From the NCBI RefSeq assembly GCF_003004785.1, contig NZ_PVZS01000016.1:2731-66730 (forward strand): a DNA stretch of 64,000 bases, in the 5' to 3' direction. Source of the DNA: Alsobacter soli. Lineage in GTDB: Bacteria > Pseudomonadota > Alphaproteobacteria > Rhizobiales > Beijerinckiaceae. The position numbers were made by a program, and so were the translations under genes. Of the stretch, positions 1 to 9,934 are shown one piece after another (position 1 is the stretch's first letter; every line of letters begins with the position of its first letter). The notes below the pieces were generated by a model. It had not been told where the DNA came from. It saw only the letters and a program-made list of their open reading frames with translations, and did no database searches.

Positions 1-813
1 CGCCGCCGCCGCGCGCTCCTGCTCCTCGAGCTCGCGCATTTTGGCGGCGTTGTCGCGGAACACGGCGAGCGCCCGCGCCATCACGCCGATCTCGTCCTGC
101 CGCTCCACGTTGGGAATGACGGCCCGATAATCGCCCTTGGCGAGCTTCTCCATCGCCGCGGTGGTCTGCCTCAGGGGGCTGGTCAGGCTGCGCGACACGA
201 AGCGCCAGGCGCCGAACCCGCTGAGGGCGAGCACGACGAACAGAGCCGGGGGCAGCGCGCTGCTGATCAGAGACGCGGCCTGATGGGCCTGCTCCTGGTA
301 GGCATGGCTCGCCTGCTCGTTGCTGGCCGAGAAGCCGCTCAGGAGGTCGTTGAGGGCCTGCCGGTTCTTCCGGTTCTGGTCGTTGTTGCCCTGGGCGTCG
401 GCCGCTGCGGTCGAAACCTCTCGGGCCAGCCGGATGGTTTCCTGGCGGAACTTGATGAAATCCGACACCGCGGACGAGAGCTTCTCGAAACGCTCGCGTT
501 CAGCCGCAGGGATCTTCTCGCCCATTTCGGCCGTCATGCGGGCGAGCTCCTTGAAGCGCGCCTCGTTCGGCTTGGCGAACTTCTCAGCTTCCTCGCGCGA
601 CTTGGCCATGTAGATGCCGCGCGAGTCCATCACCACGGCCGTCACCACGTGGTTGATGCGCTCGGTCCGCAGGGAAAGGTCGGACTGCAGCTCCTGCTGC
701 CTGTTGATCGCGTTGACGTGCCACAGCGCCCAAAGGCACAGGGCGCAGGCAAGGACGCCCGCGCCGGAGACGGCCAGCATCAGCCCCGAGATCTTCGCCT
801 GGATCGACTTCAC
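1..813 (-). CDS. Methyl-accepting chemotaxis protein, 3' part outside window
   Basis: This is the N-terminal part, about 271 residues, of a transmembrane chemoreceptor; the reading frame is open to the window edge. A first membrane segment lies at about residues 8-32, a helical periplasmic sensor at about 33-180, and a second membrane segment at about 183-203. A HAMP-like linker follows at about 204-256 and then the start of a coiled coil. The methylation and signalling domain would lie beyond base 1. The start is the GTG at 811-813, preceded by a good GGGAGG ribosome site. The sensor looks like a four-helix-bundle type, as in many alphaproteobacterial receptors, but the ligand is unknown. 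It lies downstream of modC on the same strand, separated by about 145 bases, so a functional link to molybdate is not implied. Confidence 0.85.
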   Translation of the reverse strand, partial: MKSIQAKISGLMLAVSGAGVLACALCLWALWHVNAINRQQELQSDLSLRTERINHVVTAVVMDSRGIYMAKSREEAEKFAKPNEARFKELARMTAEMGEKIPAAERERFEKLSSAVSDFIKFRQETIRLAREVSTAAADAQGNNDQNRKNRQALNDLLSGFSASNEQASHAYQEQAHQAASLISSALPPALFVVLALSGFGAWRFVSRSLTSPLRQTTAAMEKLAKGDYRAVIPNVERQDEIGVMARALAVFRDNAAKMRELEEQERAAAA

Positions 814-957
814 GTGTTCTAACCCTCCCAGAGATTCGCTGAAGCTTTGGCCAAACGTGTAAACGTCCGCTGAACGCATGCGAAATTCGTGCGAAGTGAC
901 GCGGGCATATCAGGCAACGGCGGGAGAATCTTGGGAACGTCAAGTAACCGGGGCGAC

Positions 958-2067
958 TCAGCGGCGCCGCGGCGCGAGCGCCACGCCCTTCACCTGGGCG
1001 AAGACCTCCTTGCCCGGGGCCAGCGCAAGCTGGTCCCATGACCGCCGCGTCACCCGCGCGAGGACGCGCGCGCCCTCCCCCGCCGCGCCCAGGGAAACCA
1101 CCACTACAAGCTCCTGCTCGTTCAGCGGCGAAGCCTCCCGAATGCAGGCGGGCAGCACGTTGCTGATCGTGCTGCCCTCGGGCCGGCGCAGGGCGAGGCT
1201 GACGTCTGCCGCCTGCACGGTGAGGCGCCGGCGCTCGCCGGCGGGGGTGGGCGCGGACGGGACGGTGAAGCGGCCGCCCGGGACGTCGAGCGCCAGCAGC
1301 CCGTAATGCGGGTCGTAGTCGCCCGTCACGGCCTCCAGGCTCACCGCGGCGTCGCGCCGGGCAGCGAGCGGAAGGGACGGATCGCCCTGCAGCGCCGCGA
1401 GCGGACCCGACGCGGTTACGAGCCCCGCCTCCATCAGCACGAGGTGGTCGGCGAGGCGCTCCACCTCGGCCATGTCGTGGGTGACGTAGAGGATCGGCAG
1501 CGCCAGTCCGGCGTGCAGCCGCTCCAGGAAGGGCAGGATCTCGTCCTTGGTCCGGCGGTCGAGGGCTGACAGCGGCTCGTCCATGAGCAGAAGAGACGGC
1601 TGCGACAGCAGCGCCCGCCCGATGGCGACCCGCTGGCGCTCGCCGCCCGACAGCGCCGCGGGCGTACGGTCCAGCAGCGGCCCGAGCCCGAGCAGGCCCG
1701 CGACCTCGTCCAGCCCCAGCGCCATCGCGGCCCCGCCCTTGCGCGCGCGGACCTCGCCGAAAAGCAGGTTCCCCTTCACCGAGAGGTGCGGGAACAGGCT
1801 GGTCTCCTGGAACACGTAGCCGACCGGGCGCCGGTGCGGGGGGACGAACGCCCGATCGTCCTGCCACACGGCGCCGGCCACGCTGATCCGGCCGCGGTCG
1901 ATGCGCTGGAGTCCGGCGATGCAGCGCAGCACGGTGGTCTTGCCGCAACCCGACGGCCCGAAGATCGCCGTCACGCCGGAGGCCGGCGCCTCGAAGGCGG
2001 CGTCCAGGGCGAAGCGGCCCAGGCGGCCCGCAAGCGCGCAGCGGATGGGCTCGCGCGCCGCGTTCAT
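958..2067 (-). CDS. modC: Molybdate ABC transporter ATP-binding protein ModC
   Basis: This is the ATPase subunit of the molybdate importer, acting on the cytoplasmic face with ModB. The 369-residue protein has a Walker A motif GPSGCGKTT (37-45), Q-loop, signature LSGGERQRV (139-147), Walker B LLLMDEP (159-165) and H-loop THD (196-198). It has a C-terminal TOBE/molbindin-like region at about 295-365, which is typical of ModC and can sense the oxyanion. The start ATG overlaps the modB stop as ATGA, so the two are translationally coupled. Length and domain order fit ModC. A tungstate or sulfate transporter is the main alternative, but the ModA and ModB partners favour molybdate. Confidence 0.95.
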   Translation of the reverse strand: MNAAREPIRCALAGRLGRFALDAAFEAPASGVTAIFGPSGCGKTTVLRCIAGLQRIDRGRISVAGAVWQDDRAFVPPHRRPVGYVFQETSLFPHLSVKGNLLFGEVRARKGGAAMALGLDEVAGLLGLGPLLDRTPAALSGGERQRVAIGRALLSQPSLLLMDEPLSALDRRTKDEILPFLERLHAGLALPILYVTHDMAEVERLADHLVLMEAGLVTASGPLAALQGDPSLPLAARRDAAVSLEAVTGDYDPHYGLLALDVPGGRFTVPSAPTPAGERRRLTVQAADVSLALRRPEGSTISNVLPACIREASPLNEQELVVVVSLGAAGEGARVLARVTRRSWDQLALAPGKEVFAQVKGVALAPRRR

Positions 2068-2750
2068 GCCCGCGCGGCCCGGGAGCGGCGCTCCAGCAGC
2101 GTCATGAGCAGGATCACGGCGAACGAAAAGGCCGCCATGCCGGCCGCGACCGCATGCGCCCGGCCCCACTGCATGGTCTCGACATAGTCGAAGATGGCGA
2201 CAGACAGCACCTTGGTGCTGCCCGGCAGGTTGCCGCCGATCATCAGCACCACGCCGAACTCGCCCACCGTATGGGCGAAGCCCAGCACAGCCCCGGTGAG
2301 CAACCCGGGCCGGGCCAGCGGAAGGGCGACGGAGAAGAACGCGTCCAGCGGAGAGGCCCGCAGGGTGGCCGCCGCTTCCAGCGGGCGTTCCCCGAAGGCC
2401 TCGAAGGCGTTGCGGATGGGCTGCACCACGAAGGGCATCGAATACAGCACGGAGCCGATCACCAGCCCGCCGAAGGTGAAGGCCAGCGTCCGGGCGCCCC
2501 ACAGGCCGGCGATCCAGCCGCCTGGGCCGTCAGGGCCCAGCAGCACGAGGAGATAGAAGCCGAGCACCGTGGGCGGCAGCACCAGCGGAAGGGCCACCAC
2601 GGCGGCCACGGCCTCCTTCCACGGCGCCCGCGACCGGGCCAGCCACCACGCCAGCGGCGTTCCCATGAGGAGCAGCAGCAGCGTGGTGACGGCGGCCAAC
2701 TCCAGGGTGAGCAGGATCGGCGGCCCGATCTCGGCGGCGAAGCCCGTCAC
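2064..2750 (-). CDS. modB: Molybdate ABC transporter permease ModB
   Basis: This inner-membrane permease of 228 residues has about five or six hydrophobic segments and the EAA-type loop typical of binding-protein-dependent permeases, seen around [10 protein letters not shown]. The motif [12 protein letters not shown] near the C-terminus is characteristic of ModB. The chosen start is GTG at 2748-2750, which overlaps the modA stop as GTGA. Upstream open frame is only a shadow of modA. The gene sits in the order modA-modB-modC, all coupled by four-base overlaps, so the three subunits are made from one message. Confidence 0.94.
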   Translation of the reverse strand: MTGFAAEIGPPILLTLELAAVTTLLLLLMGTPLAWWLARSRAPWKEAVAAVVALPLVLPPTVLGFYLLVLLGPDGPGGWIAGLWGARTLAFTFGGLVIGSVLYSMPFVVQPIRNAFEAFGERPLEAAATLRASPLDAFFSVALPLARPGLLTGAVLGFAHTVGEFGVVLMIGGNLPGSTKVLSVAIFDYVETMQWGRAHAVAAGMAAFSFAVILLMTLLERRSRAARA

Positions 2751-3505
2751 GGCGCCGGGACCTCGTAGCCATAGCGCTCGATGATGGCCCGCGCCTCCGG
2801 GCCTTGGAGGAAAGCGAGGAAGGTCCGCGCGGCCTCGTTGTCCTTGGCGCGCTCCAGCAGCACGGCGTCCTGCCGGATGGGCCGGTACAGCGCCTGCGGC
2901 ACGAGCCAGCGCGAGCCGTCGGAGCGTCCGACGACCTGGGACAGCGCCACGAAACCGAGCTCGGCGTTGCCGGTGTCCACGAACTGGAACGCCTGGGCGA
3001 TGCTGGCGCCCTGCACGATCCGCCCTTGCAGGCGGTCCTTGACCCCGAGCGCCTGCAGCGTCTCCAGGGCGGCCGCCCCGTAGGGCGCAGCGGCCGGGTT
3101 GGCGATGGCGAGCTTGCCGAAGGCGCCCGCCTTCAGCGTCTCTTCGCCCTTCACAGCCCCCGCGTCCCGGCTCCACAGCACGAGCTTGCCGACCGCGTAC
3201 GTGAAGCGGCTGTCAGGCGTGGCGAGCTTGCCGGCGACCGCCTTGGCGGGGCGCTCCTCGTCGGCCGACAGGAACACGTCGAATGGCGCGCCCTGGGAGA
3301 TCTGGGCCAGCAACTGGGCGGACGATCCGAAGCTGAGCGTGGCGTCATGGCCTGTCCGCGCCTTAAGGGCGGCTGCGATCTCCTTCGCGGGCTCCGTGAA
3401 GTTCGCCGCCACGGCGACCGTAGCCTGCGCCGCAGCTCCCGGCGTCGCGGCCGCCAGGCAGCTCAAGGCGAGAAGGACTGCGCGCAAAAGCGCGGACGGG
3501 ATCAT
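2747..3505 (-). CDS. modA: Molybdate-binding periplasmic protein ModA
   Basis: This is the solute-binding protein that captures molybdate in the periplasm and hands it to ModBC. The 252-residue protein opens with a Sec signal peptide (about residues 1-26, ending at an A-A-A-Q-A region). The mature start [14 protein letters not shown] matches the family, whose early Ser/Asn residues help bind the oxyanion. Further family motifs are [22 protein letters not shown] and YGAAALETL. It is the first gene of modABC. A short AT-richer imperfect palindrome lies about 30-45 bases upstream. ModA and tungstate-binding TupA-like proteins can be confused, but the match here is to ModA. Confidence 0.95.
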   Translation of the reverse strand: MIPSALLRAVLLALSCLAAATPGAAAQATVAVAANFTEPAKEIAAALKARTGHDATLSFGSSAQLLAQISQGAPFDVFLSADEERPAKAVAGKLATPDSRFTYAVGKLVLWSRDAGAVKGEETLKAGAFGKLAIANPAAAPYGAAALETLQALGVKDRLQGRIVQGASIAQAFQFVDTGNAELGFVALSQVVGRSDGSRWLVPQALYRPIRQDAVLLERAKDNEAARTFLAFLQGPEARAIIERYGYEVPAP

Positions 3506-3531
3506 GGGTGGTCTCCGAGGGTCAGTCGACG

Positions 3532-3550
3532 CCGCTAAAGCTTTATAGCC
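3532..3550. promoter_or_regulatory. Imperfect palindrome upstream of modA (possible operator)
   Basis: Read on the minus strand, the site is GGCTATAAAGCTTTAGCGG, centred on the perfect palindrome AAAGCTTT. It is one of few AT-rich patches between the divergent modA and the efflux operon. ModE-family regulators bind AT-rich palindromes in front of modA, but this one does not match the classical site well. Its operator role is an inference from position only. Confidence 0.2.
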
Positions 3551-3695
3551 GCGATCTTGCCGCGCATTACAGAGGCTCCGCCAGAACCAGCATTACCGCT
3601 GCGGTCTTGGCCCCGAATTGACCCAGCACAACGCTTCGCGCGCGCTTCCATGCGAAGCCTTCGCAGCGCCAATCCCCCGGCGCCCAGAGGTCCTC

Positions 3696-4769
3696 ATGGC
3701 GCCTAAATACCGGACAGGTCCATTCTTCGCCGTCCTGGCGATCATGCTCGCGGCCGCCGGCTATTATGCCTGGACGCGGCTGAACGCGCGGGCCCTGCCT
3801 GAGGGGCTGGCCTCCGGAAACGGCCGCATCGAGGCCGTCGAGATCGACATCGCGGCCAAGATGCCGGGGCGCATCAGAGAGATCCTGGCCGATGAGGGCG
3901 CCGTGGTGTCCGCCGGCCAGGTCCTGGCTCGCATGGACACCACCCAGCTCGAGGCGCAGCAGCGGCAGGCAGAGGCCCAGCTCACACGGGCCAGGATCGC
4001 CGTCGAGACCGCGGGGAGCCTCGTCGCCCAGCGCGAGGCCGAGCGGAACGCTGCGGAGGCGGTGATCGCCCAGCGCGAAGCGCAGTTCGACGCCGCGCAG
4101 AAGAAGCTGGCGCGCTCCGAGCAGCTCAAGCTGAGCAACAACGTTTCCGACCAGGTGCTGGACGACGACCGCGCGGCCGCCCGCGGAGCCAAGGCCGCCC
4201 TGAGCGCCGCCCAGGCCCAGCTCGCCGCGTCCGAGGCCGCCATCGGGGCCGCCCGCGCCACCGTCGTGGACGCCCAAGCCGCCGTGGAGGCAGCCAAGGC
4301 CGCAGTGCAGACGATCGCGGCCGATCTAGAGGACAGCGTGCTGCGCGCGCCCCGCGACGGCCGCGTCCAGTACCGGGTGGCCCAGCCGGGCGAGGTGCTC
4401 TCCAGCGGCGGCCGCGTCCTCAACATGGTGGACCTCACAGACGTCTACATGACGTTCTTCCTGCCCACCTCCCAGGCCGGCCGGGTGGCGATCGGCACGG
4501 ACGTCCGGCTCGTGCTGGACGCCGCGCCCGCCTACGTCATCCCGGCTACGGTCACCTTCGTGTCCGACGTGGCCCAGTTCACGCCCAAGAGCGTGGAGAC
4601 GGAGGAGGAGCGCCTCAAGCTGATGTTCCGGGTGAAGGCGCGGATCCCGCCGGACCTCCTGCGCAAGCACATTAGCCAGGTGAAGACCGGCTTGCCCGGC
4701 GTCGCCTATGTGCGCCTCGACCCGAAGGCGCCCTGGCCCACAAGCCTGCCCGGGAAACTGGTTCAATGA
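3696..4769 (+). CDS. HlyD/YhiI-type membrane fusion (periplasmic adaptor) protein
   Basis: This periplasmic adaptor would link the inner-membrane ABC exporter encoded next to it with an outer-membrane channel. The 357-residue protein has an N-terminal signal anchor (about residues 8-25), a first biotinyl-lipoyl half (motif IAAKMPGRI), and a long Ala/Gln/Glu-rich alpha-helical hairpin at about 90-200. The second lipoyl half begins near [12 protein letters not shown], followed by a beta-barrel domain. The start ATG at 3696 was chosen because AGAGG lies just upstream; a longer frame from 3618 has no such site. The stop overlaps the next start as ATGA. The order adaptor, double ABC fusion, second permease equals E. 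coli yhiI-rbbA-yhhJ. Confidence 0.9.
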   Translation: MAPKYRTGPFFAVLAIMLAAAGYYAWTRLNARALPEGLASGNGRIEAVEIDIAAKMPGRIREILADEGAVVSAGQVLARMDTTQLEAQQRQAEAQLTRARIAVETAGSLVAQREAERNAAEAVIAQREAQFDAAQKKLARSEQLKLSNNVSDQVLDDDRAAARGAKAALSAAQAQLAASEAAIGAARATVVDAQAAVEAAKAAVQTIAADLEDSVLRAPRDGRVQYRVAQPGEVLSSGGRVLNMVDLTDVYMTFFLPTSQAGRVAIGTDVRLVLDAAPAYVIPATVTFVSDVAQFTPKSVETEEERLKLMFRVKARIPPDLLRKHISQVKTGLPGVAYVRLDPKAPWPTSLPGKLVQ

Positions 4770-7516
4770 CGCCCGCCCCCGCAGCCCAGGCGTCGTCGCC
4801 CGTGGCGCGGGTCGCGGGCCTGAGCCAGACCTACGGCGCCGTGCGCGCCCTCGACGCCATCACGCTGGAGATTCCCTCCGGCTGCATGGTGGGCCTGATC
4901 GGCCCGGACGGCGTCGGCAAGTCCAGCCTGCTTTCGCTTCTGGCTGGCGCCCGCGCTATCCAGAACGGAAAAGTGGAGGTGCTCGGCGGCGACATGGCCA
5001 GCGCACGGCATCGTGACATGGCCTGTCCACGGATCGCCTACATGCCCCAGGGGCTCGGCCGGAACCTGTACCCGACGCTCTCGGTCTTCGAGAACGTCGA
5101 CTTCTTCGGCCGGCTGTTCGGCTACGCCGGGGCGGAGCGCCGCGAACGCGTGATGCGCCTGCTGCGCGGCACCGGCCTCTCGCCTTTCGCGGAGCGCCCC
5201 GCCGGCAAGCTCTCCGGCGGCATGAAGCAGAAGCTCGGCCTCTGCTGCGCTTTGATCCACGACCCCGACCTCCTGATCCTCGACGAGCCCACCACCGGCG
5301 TTGACCCGCTGTCCCGGCGGCAGTTCTGGCGCCTGATCGACGGCATTCGCGAGAGCCGCCCGGGAATGAGCGTGATCGTCTCCACCGCCTACCTCGAGGA
5401 GGCGGCGCGTTTCGACTGGCTGGTCGCCATGGACGCCGGGCGCGTGCTCGCCGAGGGAACGCCGGGCCAGTTGCTGGACCGGACCGGGACAGCGAGCCTC
5501 GACGCCGCCTTCATCGCGCTCCTGCCCGAGGGCCGCCGCGCCGGTCACCACGCCGTGACGATCCCGCCGCGGCCGGAGGATGGGCGCGAGCCGGCCATAG
5601 AGGCCGACCATCTCACTGTCCGTTTCGGCGACTTCACCGCCGTGGACGACGTGAGCTTCCGCATCCGCAAGGGAGAGATCTTCGGCTTCTTGGGCTCCAA
5701 CGGGTGCGGCAAGACCACGACCATGAAGGTCCTCACCGGCCTGCTGCCGGCGACGGAGGGCGAGGCGCGGCTGTTCGGCCAGCCCGTCGAAGCCACCGAT
5801 CTCCGCGTCCGCAGCCGGGTCGGCTACATGTCCCAGGCCTTCTCGCTCTATGGCGAGCTCACGGTGCGGCAAAACCTTGAGCTTCACGCCCGGCTGTTCG
5901 CGCTGCCCGAGGGATCCCTGCCGGAACGCGTTCGCGAGATGGCGGAGCGGTTCGGCCTCGTCGATGTGATCGACGCCCTGCCGGACGCCCTGCCGCTCGG
6001 CATGCGCCAGCGCCTCTCGCTGGCGGTCGCGATGATCCACGCTCCCGAGGTGCTGATCCTCGACGAGCCGACCTCCGGCGTGGATCCAGTCGCTCGCGAC
6101 GCCTTCTGGCAGATCCTGGCCGAGCTGTCCCGCCGGGACGGCGTCACCATCTTCGTCTCGACCCATTTCATGAACGAGGCCGAGCTGTGCGACCGCATCT
6201 CGCTGATGCACGCCGGCAAGGTCCTCGTCAGCGACGCGCCGCAGGCGATCCGCCGGTCCATGGGCGCCGCGACCTTGGAGGAGGCCTTCGTGGCCTGCCT
6301 GGAGAAGGCGGCGGCCGCTGAGGGCGAAACCGCCACCGAGGCGCCCTCCCCGCCCGCGCCCGTCGGGAGCGAGGAGCCGCTGCGGCGCGGCTTCGACCTG
6401 CGCCGCATGCTGGCCTACACGCGGCGCGAAGGCCTGGAGTTGCGGCGAGACCCGATCCGCGCTGCTCTCGCCGTGCTCGGCAGCGTCATCCTGATGATCG
6501 TGGTCGGCTACGGCATCAACATGGACGTCGACAATCTCACCTTCGCGGTGCTGGACCGGGACGACAGCGCCCTCAGCCGCGAATACGCGCTCCAGATCGC
6601 CGGCTCGCGCTACTTCACCGAGAAGCGGCCCATCACCGACTATGGCGACCTCGACCGGCGCATGCGCACCGGCGACATCAGCCTGGCCATCGAGATCCCG
6701 CCCGGCTTCGGCCGTGACGTGGCGCGCGGCCGCAACGTGGAGATCGGGGCGTGGATCGATGGCGCCATGCCGGCCCGCGGCGAGACCGTGCGCGGCTACG
6801 TGGAGGGCGTGCACGCGACCTGGCTCGCCCAGAAGGCGCGCGAGATCTACGGCAAGGCCGCGGACGCGCCCCTCTTCCGGCTGGAGCTGCGCTACCGCTA
6901 CAACCCCAACGTCGAGAGCCTGGTCGCGATGGCGCCGGCGACCATCCCGCTGCTGCTGATGCTCATCCCCGCCATGCTCACGGCGCTCAGCGTGGTCAGG
7001 GAGAAGGAGCTCGGCTCCATCATCAACTTCTACGTCACCCCGGTGACGCGCCTCGAATTCCTGGTGGGCAAGCAACTGCCCTACGTGGCGGTCGCCATGC
7101 TCAACTTCCTGATGCTGACCGCGGTGGCGCTTGTCCTGTTCCGGACGCCCTTCACGGGCAGCTTCCCGGCCTTCGCCTCGGCGGCGCTTCTTTACGTCAT
7201 CGCATCCACCGCCATGGGGCTGGTGATCTCCAGCTTCATGCGCAGCCAGGCGGCGGCGATCTTCGGCACGGCCCTGCTGACGCTCATCCCGGCTTCCCAG
7301 TTCTCGGGGATGATCGACCCGGTCTCATCCCTGCAGGGCGTGGGCGCCTTCATCGGGCGCATCTACCCCACGACCTATTTCATGACCATCTCGCGCGGGA
7401 CATTCTCCAAGGCCCTGGGCTTCGCCGACCTCGGCGGCGCCTTCCTGCCGCTCCTGCTCGCCATCCCGGTGCTGCTGGGCCTCGGCGCCGTCCTCTTGCC
7501 CAAGCAGGCGCGCTGA
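4766..7516 (+). CDS. rbbA: RbbA-type ABC transporter: two ATPase domains fused to a permease
   Basis: This 916-residue fusion carries two nucleotide-binding domains and an ABC-2 membrane domain. The first ATPase has Walker [10 protein letters not shown] near residue 48, signature LSGGMKQKL and Walker B LLILDEP. The second has [10 protein letters not shown] near residue 311 and Walker B VLILDEP, but a weakened signature, LGMRQRLSL instead of LSGGQ. A permease half with a large external loop and about six membrane segments fills residues 550-916. Length and architecture match E. coli RbbA/YhiH, which is described as a ribosome-associated ATPase but sits in an efflux-like operon. It overlaps the adaptor gene by four bases. 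Cargo is unknown. Confidence 0.9.
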   Translation: MTPAPAAQASSPVARVAGLSQTYGAVRALDAITLEIPSGCMVGLIGPDGVGKSSLLSLLAGARAIQNGKVEVLGGDMASARHRDMACPRIAYMPQGLGRNLYPTLSVFENVDFFGRLFGYAGAERRERVMRLLRGTGLSPFAERPAGKLSGGMKQKLGLCCALIHDPDLLILDEPTTGVDPLSRRQFWRLIDGIRESRPGMSVIVSTAYLEEAARFDWLVAMDAGRVLAEGTPGQLLDRTGTASLDAAFIALLPEGRRAGHHAVTIPPRPEDGREPAIEADHLTVRFGDFTAVDDVSFRIRKGEIFGFLGSNGCGKTTTMKVLTGLLPATEGEARLFGQPVEATDLRVRSRVGYMSQAFSLYGELTVRQNLELHARLFALPEGSLPERVREMAERFGLVDVIDALPDALPLGMRQRLSLAVAMIHAPEVLILDEPTSGVDPVARDAFWQILAELSRRDGVTIFVSTHFMNEAELCDRISLMHAGKVLVSDAPQAIRRSMGAATLEEAFVACLEKAAAAEGETATEAPSPPAPVGSEEPLRRGFDLRRMLAYTRREGLELRRDPIRAALAVLGSVILMIVVGYGINMDVDNLTFAVLDRDDSALSREYALQIAGSRYFTEKRPITDYGDLDRRMRTGDISLAIEIPPGFGRDVARGRNVEIGAWIDGAMPARGETVRGYVEGVHATWLAQKAREIYGKAADAPLFRLELRYRYNPNVESLVAMAPATIPLLLMLIPAMLTALSVVREKELGSIINFYVTPVTRLEFLVGKQLPYVAVAMLNFLMLTAVALVLFRTPFTGSFPAFASAALLYVIASTAMGLVISSFMRSQAAAIFGTALLTLIPASQFSGMIDPVSSLQGVGAFIGRIYPTTYFMTISRGTFSKALGFADLGGAFLPLLLAIPVLLGLGAVLLPKQAR

Positions 7517-7518
7517 CC

Positions 7519-8631
7519 ATGCGGGCCGCCAATATCCTGCGCCTCGGCGTCAAGGAACTGCGCGGGCTCGGCCGCGACCGCATGCTGCTGGCCCTGATCG
7601 TCTACGCTTTCACCCTCGCGATCTACGCGGAGTCCCGCGCCATGCCGGAGGTGCTGAACAAGGCGCCCATCGCGATCGTGGACGAGGACCAGTCCCCCGC
7701 CTCTAGCCGCATCGTCGCCGCTTTCGGGCCGCCCTACTTCCTGCCGCCGCGCCTGATCACCCACGAGGAGATGGACCGGCGCATGGACCAGGGCCTGGAC
7801 ACCTTCGCGCTCGACATCCCGCCCAATTTCCAGCGCGACGTCCTGGCCAGGCGCTCGCCCACCGTCCAGCTCAACATCGACGCGACGCGGATGACCCAGG
7901 CTTTCAACGGCGGCGCCTACGTCCAGTCCATCGTGGCCGGGGAAGTGGCCGAGTTCCGCCAGCGGCGCCGCCAGGCGCAGATCAATCCCGTGGAGCTCAC
8001 GATCCGCGCCCGCTTCAATCAGGAGCTCAGCCCATCCTGGTTCGGCGCGATCACGCACGTGATCTCGTCCATCACGATGCTGTCGATCATCCTGACCGGC
8101 GCCGCCCTGATCCGGGAGCGCGAGCACGGCACCATCGAGCACCTGCTGGTGATGCCGGTGACGCCCTTCGAGATCATGGTGAGCAAGATCTGGTCGATGG
8201 GCCTCGTGGTCCTGGTCGCCTCCGCGTTGTCGCTGGTTTTCGTCGTGCAGGGCGTGCTCGCGGTGCCGCTCCAGGGCTCCATTCCGCTGTTCCTGGTCGG
8301 AGCCGCCCTGCAACTGTTCGCCACCACCAGCATGGGCGTCTTCCTCGCCACGGTGGCGGGCTCCATGCCCCAGTTCGGGCTGCTGCTCATCATGGTGCTG
8401 CTGCCGTTGCAGGTGCTCTCCGGCGCCATGACGCCGCTGGAGAGCCTGCCGGGGCCCATCTACGCCGTGATGTCCATCGCGCCCAACACCCACTTCGTGT
8501 CGCTCGCCCAGGCCGTCCTGTTCCGCGGCGCGGGACTGGACGTGGTCTGGCCGCAACTTGTCGCGCTCGCGGCGATCGGCTGCGTGCTGTTCGCCTTCTC
8601 GCTGGCCAAGTTCAAGCGGTTCCTCACCTGA
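7519..8631 (+). CDS. ABC-2 type permease, YhhJ-like
   Basis: This 370-residue membrane subunit begins three bases after the rbbA stop and would pair with the RbbA permease half to form the export channel. One hydrophobic segment at about residues 23-40 is followed by a large extracytoplasmic domain, then about five segments at 175-370. It has the ABC-2 signature region around IREREHGTIEHLLVMP. The start ATG at 7519 matches the family N-terminus. It is the last gene of the efflux operon. Family members transport drugs, bile-salt-like compounds or polysaccharides; nothing here defines the substrate. Confidence 0.9.
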   Translation: MRAANILRLGVKELRGLGRDRMLLALIVYAFTLAIYAESRAMPEVLNKAPIAIVDEDQSPASSRIVAAFGPPYFLPPRLITHEEMDRRMDQGLDTFALDIPPNFQRDVLARRSPTVQLNIDATRMTQAFNGGAYVQSIVAGEVAEFRQRRRQAQINPVELTIRARFNQELSPSWFGAITHVISSITMLSIILTGAALIREREHGTIEHLLVMPVTPFEIMVSKIWSMGLVVLVASALSLVFVVQGVLAVPLQGSIPLFLVGAALQLFATTSMGVFLATVAGSMPQFGLLLIMVLLPLQVLSGAMTPLESLPGPIYAVMSIAPNTHFVSLAQAVLFRGAGLDVVWPQLVALAAIGCVLFAFSLAKFKRFLT

Positions 8632-8672
8632 GCCGCGGTCGCTCCGCGCCTGCGCGCCGAGATCTGGGAGGC

Positions 8673-8879
8673 TCAGGCCAAGTGGACGCCGTCGTCCTCG
8701 GCGTCCAGCTCAGGCAGCGCCTCGCGCGCCCATTGGAGTCGCTGGGACACGCTCATCGTCGCCCACAGGTCTTGCGCGACGGCGACGCCCCAGTTCTGCG
8801 CGAGCGCGTCCCGAAGAACATCCAGCACTACTCTCGCGTGCGCTTCGGCGAGCGCCAGGTCATGATTCAACAGGCACAT
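8673..8879 (-). CDS. Small hypothetical protein
   Basis: This is a possible 68-residue acidic, mostly helical protein starting at the ATG complementary to 8877-8879. A G-rich stretch (GGGGTGGGG) lies just upstream but is close for a ribosome site. The frame extends upstream to 8930 without changing the call. I recognise no domain. It is convergent with the efflux operon, whose last gene ends 42 bases away. Composition (Leu, Ala, acidic residues, WAREALPEL) looks protein-like rather than random, but it could be a chance frame. Confidence 0.4.
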   Translation of the reverse strand: MCLLNHDLALAEAHARVVLDVLRDALAQNWGVAVAQDLWATMSVSQRLQWAREALPELDAEDDGVHLA

Positions 8880-9274
8880 ACCCCACCCCGACGGGCATGA
8901 AACATCCCGAACGGCCCCAACGGCCTGCAAGTAGAAGCTGCAAAAAAAGAACGTAACGTCATAAGTGCACGCGATCCGGCTGCTTGCCCCAACAGGGGAT
9001 CGCGAGCGTTCGCGTGCGAGCCATTATCTAGAACGACGTGAGGCGAAGGTCAAAAACAATTTAATAATGAATAATTAAGGCCTACCACTGGGTTTGCAGA
9101 TTCGTTTGTAGAATTGGCGCACTGGGACGGCTCTCCCGTGCGCCGCGCTGATCGGTGCAGCCCGCGGGTGGCGTGGCGACATCCGCCGAACGGCGGCGCC
9201 GTAACCGGCGCAAAGCGGACGCAAACTCGTGCCAGAGTTCCGCGTCGTGGCTCCTGGCGCAGTCGAGGCGCCCC
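8880..9274. other. 395-base stretch without a convincing gene
   Basis: This gap lies upstream of the phosphoribosyltransferase gene. It contains two AT-rich patches, roughly 8935-8975 (an A7 run) and 9045-9085 (TTTAATAATGAATAATTAA-like), which stand out in this GC-rich DNA. They would suit promoters, but no clear -35/-10 pair can be assigned. I see no RNA gene or strong hairpin. Confidence 0.5.
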
Positions 9275-9934
9275 ATGTTCAGAAACCGGATCGACGCCGG
9301 GCGACGGCTCGCGGCCGCCCTGGCCGACTACAAAGCCAAGCAGCCGCTGGTCTTCGGCCTCGCGCGTGGCGGCGTGCCTGTGGCGGCCGAGGTCGCCAAG
9401 GCCCTCGACGCCCCATTGCGCGCCGTTCTGGTGCGCAAGATCGGCGCCCCGGGCCAGCCCGAACTGGCCGTTGGCGCCGTCGCGGACGGCGACCCTCCCG
9501 CCACGGTCTGGAACGATGACCTCGTCGCCGCCTTTGACCTGGACGCGGGCGCCCGGGCGTCGCTCGTCCGCGACCAGATGCGCGTCATCGAGGAGCGCAG
9601 GGCGCGCTTCGGCATGGGCGCCTCGCCCGCGCCGGTCCAGGGCCGCGCCGTGATCGTCGTGGACGACGGCCTGGCCACCGGGGCCACCGCGAAGGCCGCC
9701 CTGCGCGCCATGCGGGCGCGAGGCCCAAGCGAACTCATCCTCGCCGTGCCGGTCGCCCCGCCCGAAACGCTGGACGGGATGCAAGGCGAAGCCGACAAGG
9801 TGATCTGCCTGGAGACGCCGGCCTTTTTCATGGGTGTCGGCAATTTCTACGAAAATTTTCGGCAAACCTCCGACGACGAAGTCGCCGCCCTGCTTGGGAA
9901 CAGCGCCCAGCCGAGCGCCGGCGAACACGGCTAG
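9275..9934 (+). CDS. Phosphoribosyltransferase-family protein
   Basis: This 219-residue protein has the type I phosphoribosyltransferase fold. The PRPP-binding loop is VIVVDDGLATGATA near residues 126-139, and an early GLARGGVPVAAEVA motif forms the other side of the site. Stand-alone members like this are often annotated as putative phosphoribosyl transferases of unknown acceptor; they are not dedicated purine or pyrimidine enzymes. The start ATG at 9275 follows a GAGG ribosome site; a longer frame from 9155 reads through non-conserved Arg-rich sequence. It converges on the GH13 gene, and the two share one palindromic CTAG stop. Confidence 0.85.
   Translation: MFRNRIDAGRRLAAALADYKAKQPLVFGLARGGVPVAAEVAKALDAPLRAVLVRKIGAPGQPELAVGAVADGDPPATVWNDDLVAAFDLDAGARASLVRDQMRVIEERRARFGMGASPAPVQGRAVIVVDDGLATGATAKAALRAMRARGPSELILAVPVAPPETLDGMQGEADKVICLETPAFFMGVGNFYENFRQTSDDEVAALLGNSAQPSAGEHG

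Noticed and set aside
3618-3695. An upstream extension of the HlyD-type gene
   Set aside because: The extra 26 residues precede the signal anchor and lack a ribosome site, whereas ATG 3696 has AGAGG.
4763-7075. A 770-codon open frame antisense to rbbA
   Set aside because: It mirrors the codon pattern of rbbA in GC-rich DNA, has low-complexity His/Asp/Gly-rich composition and no recognisable domain.
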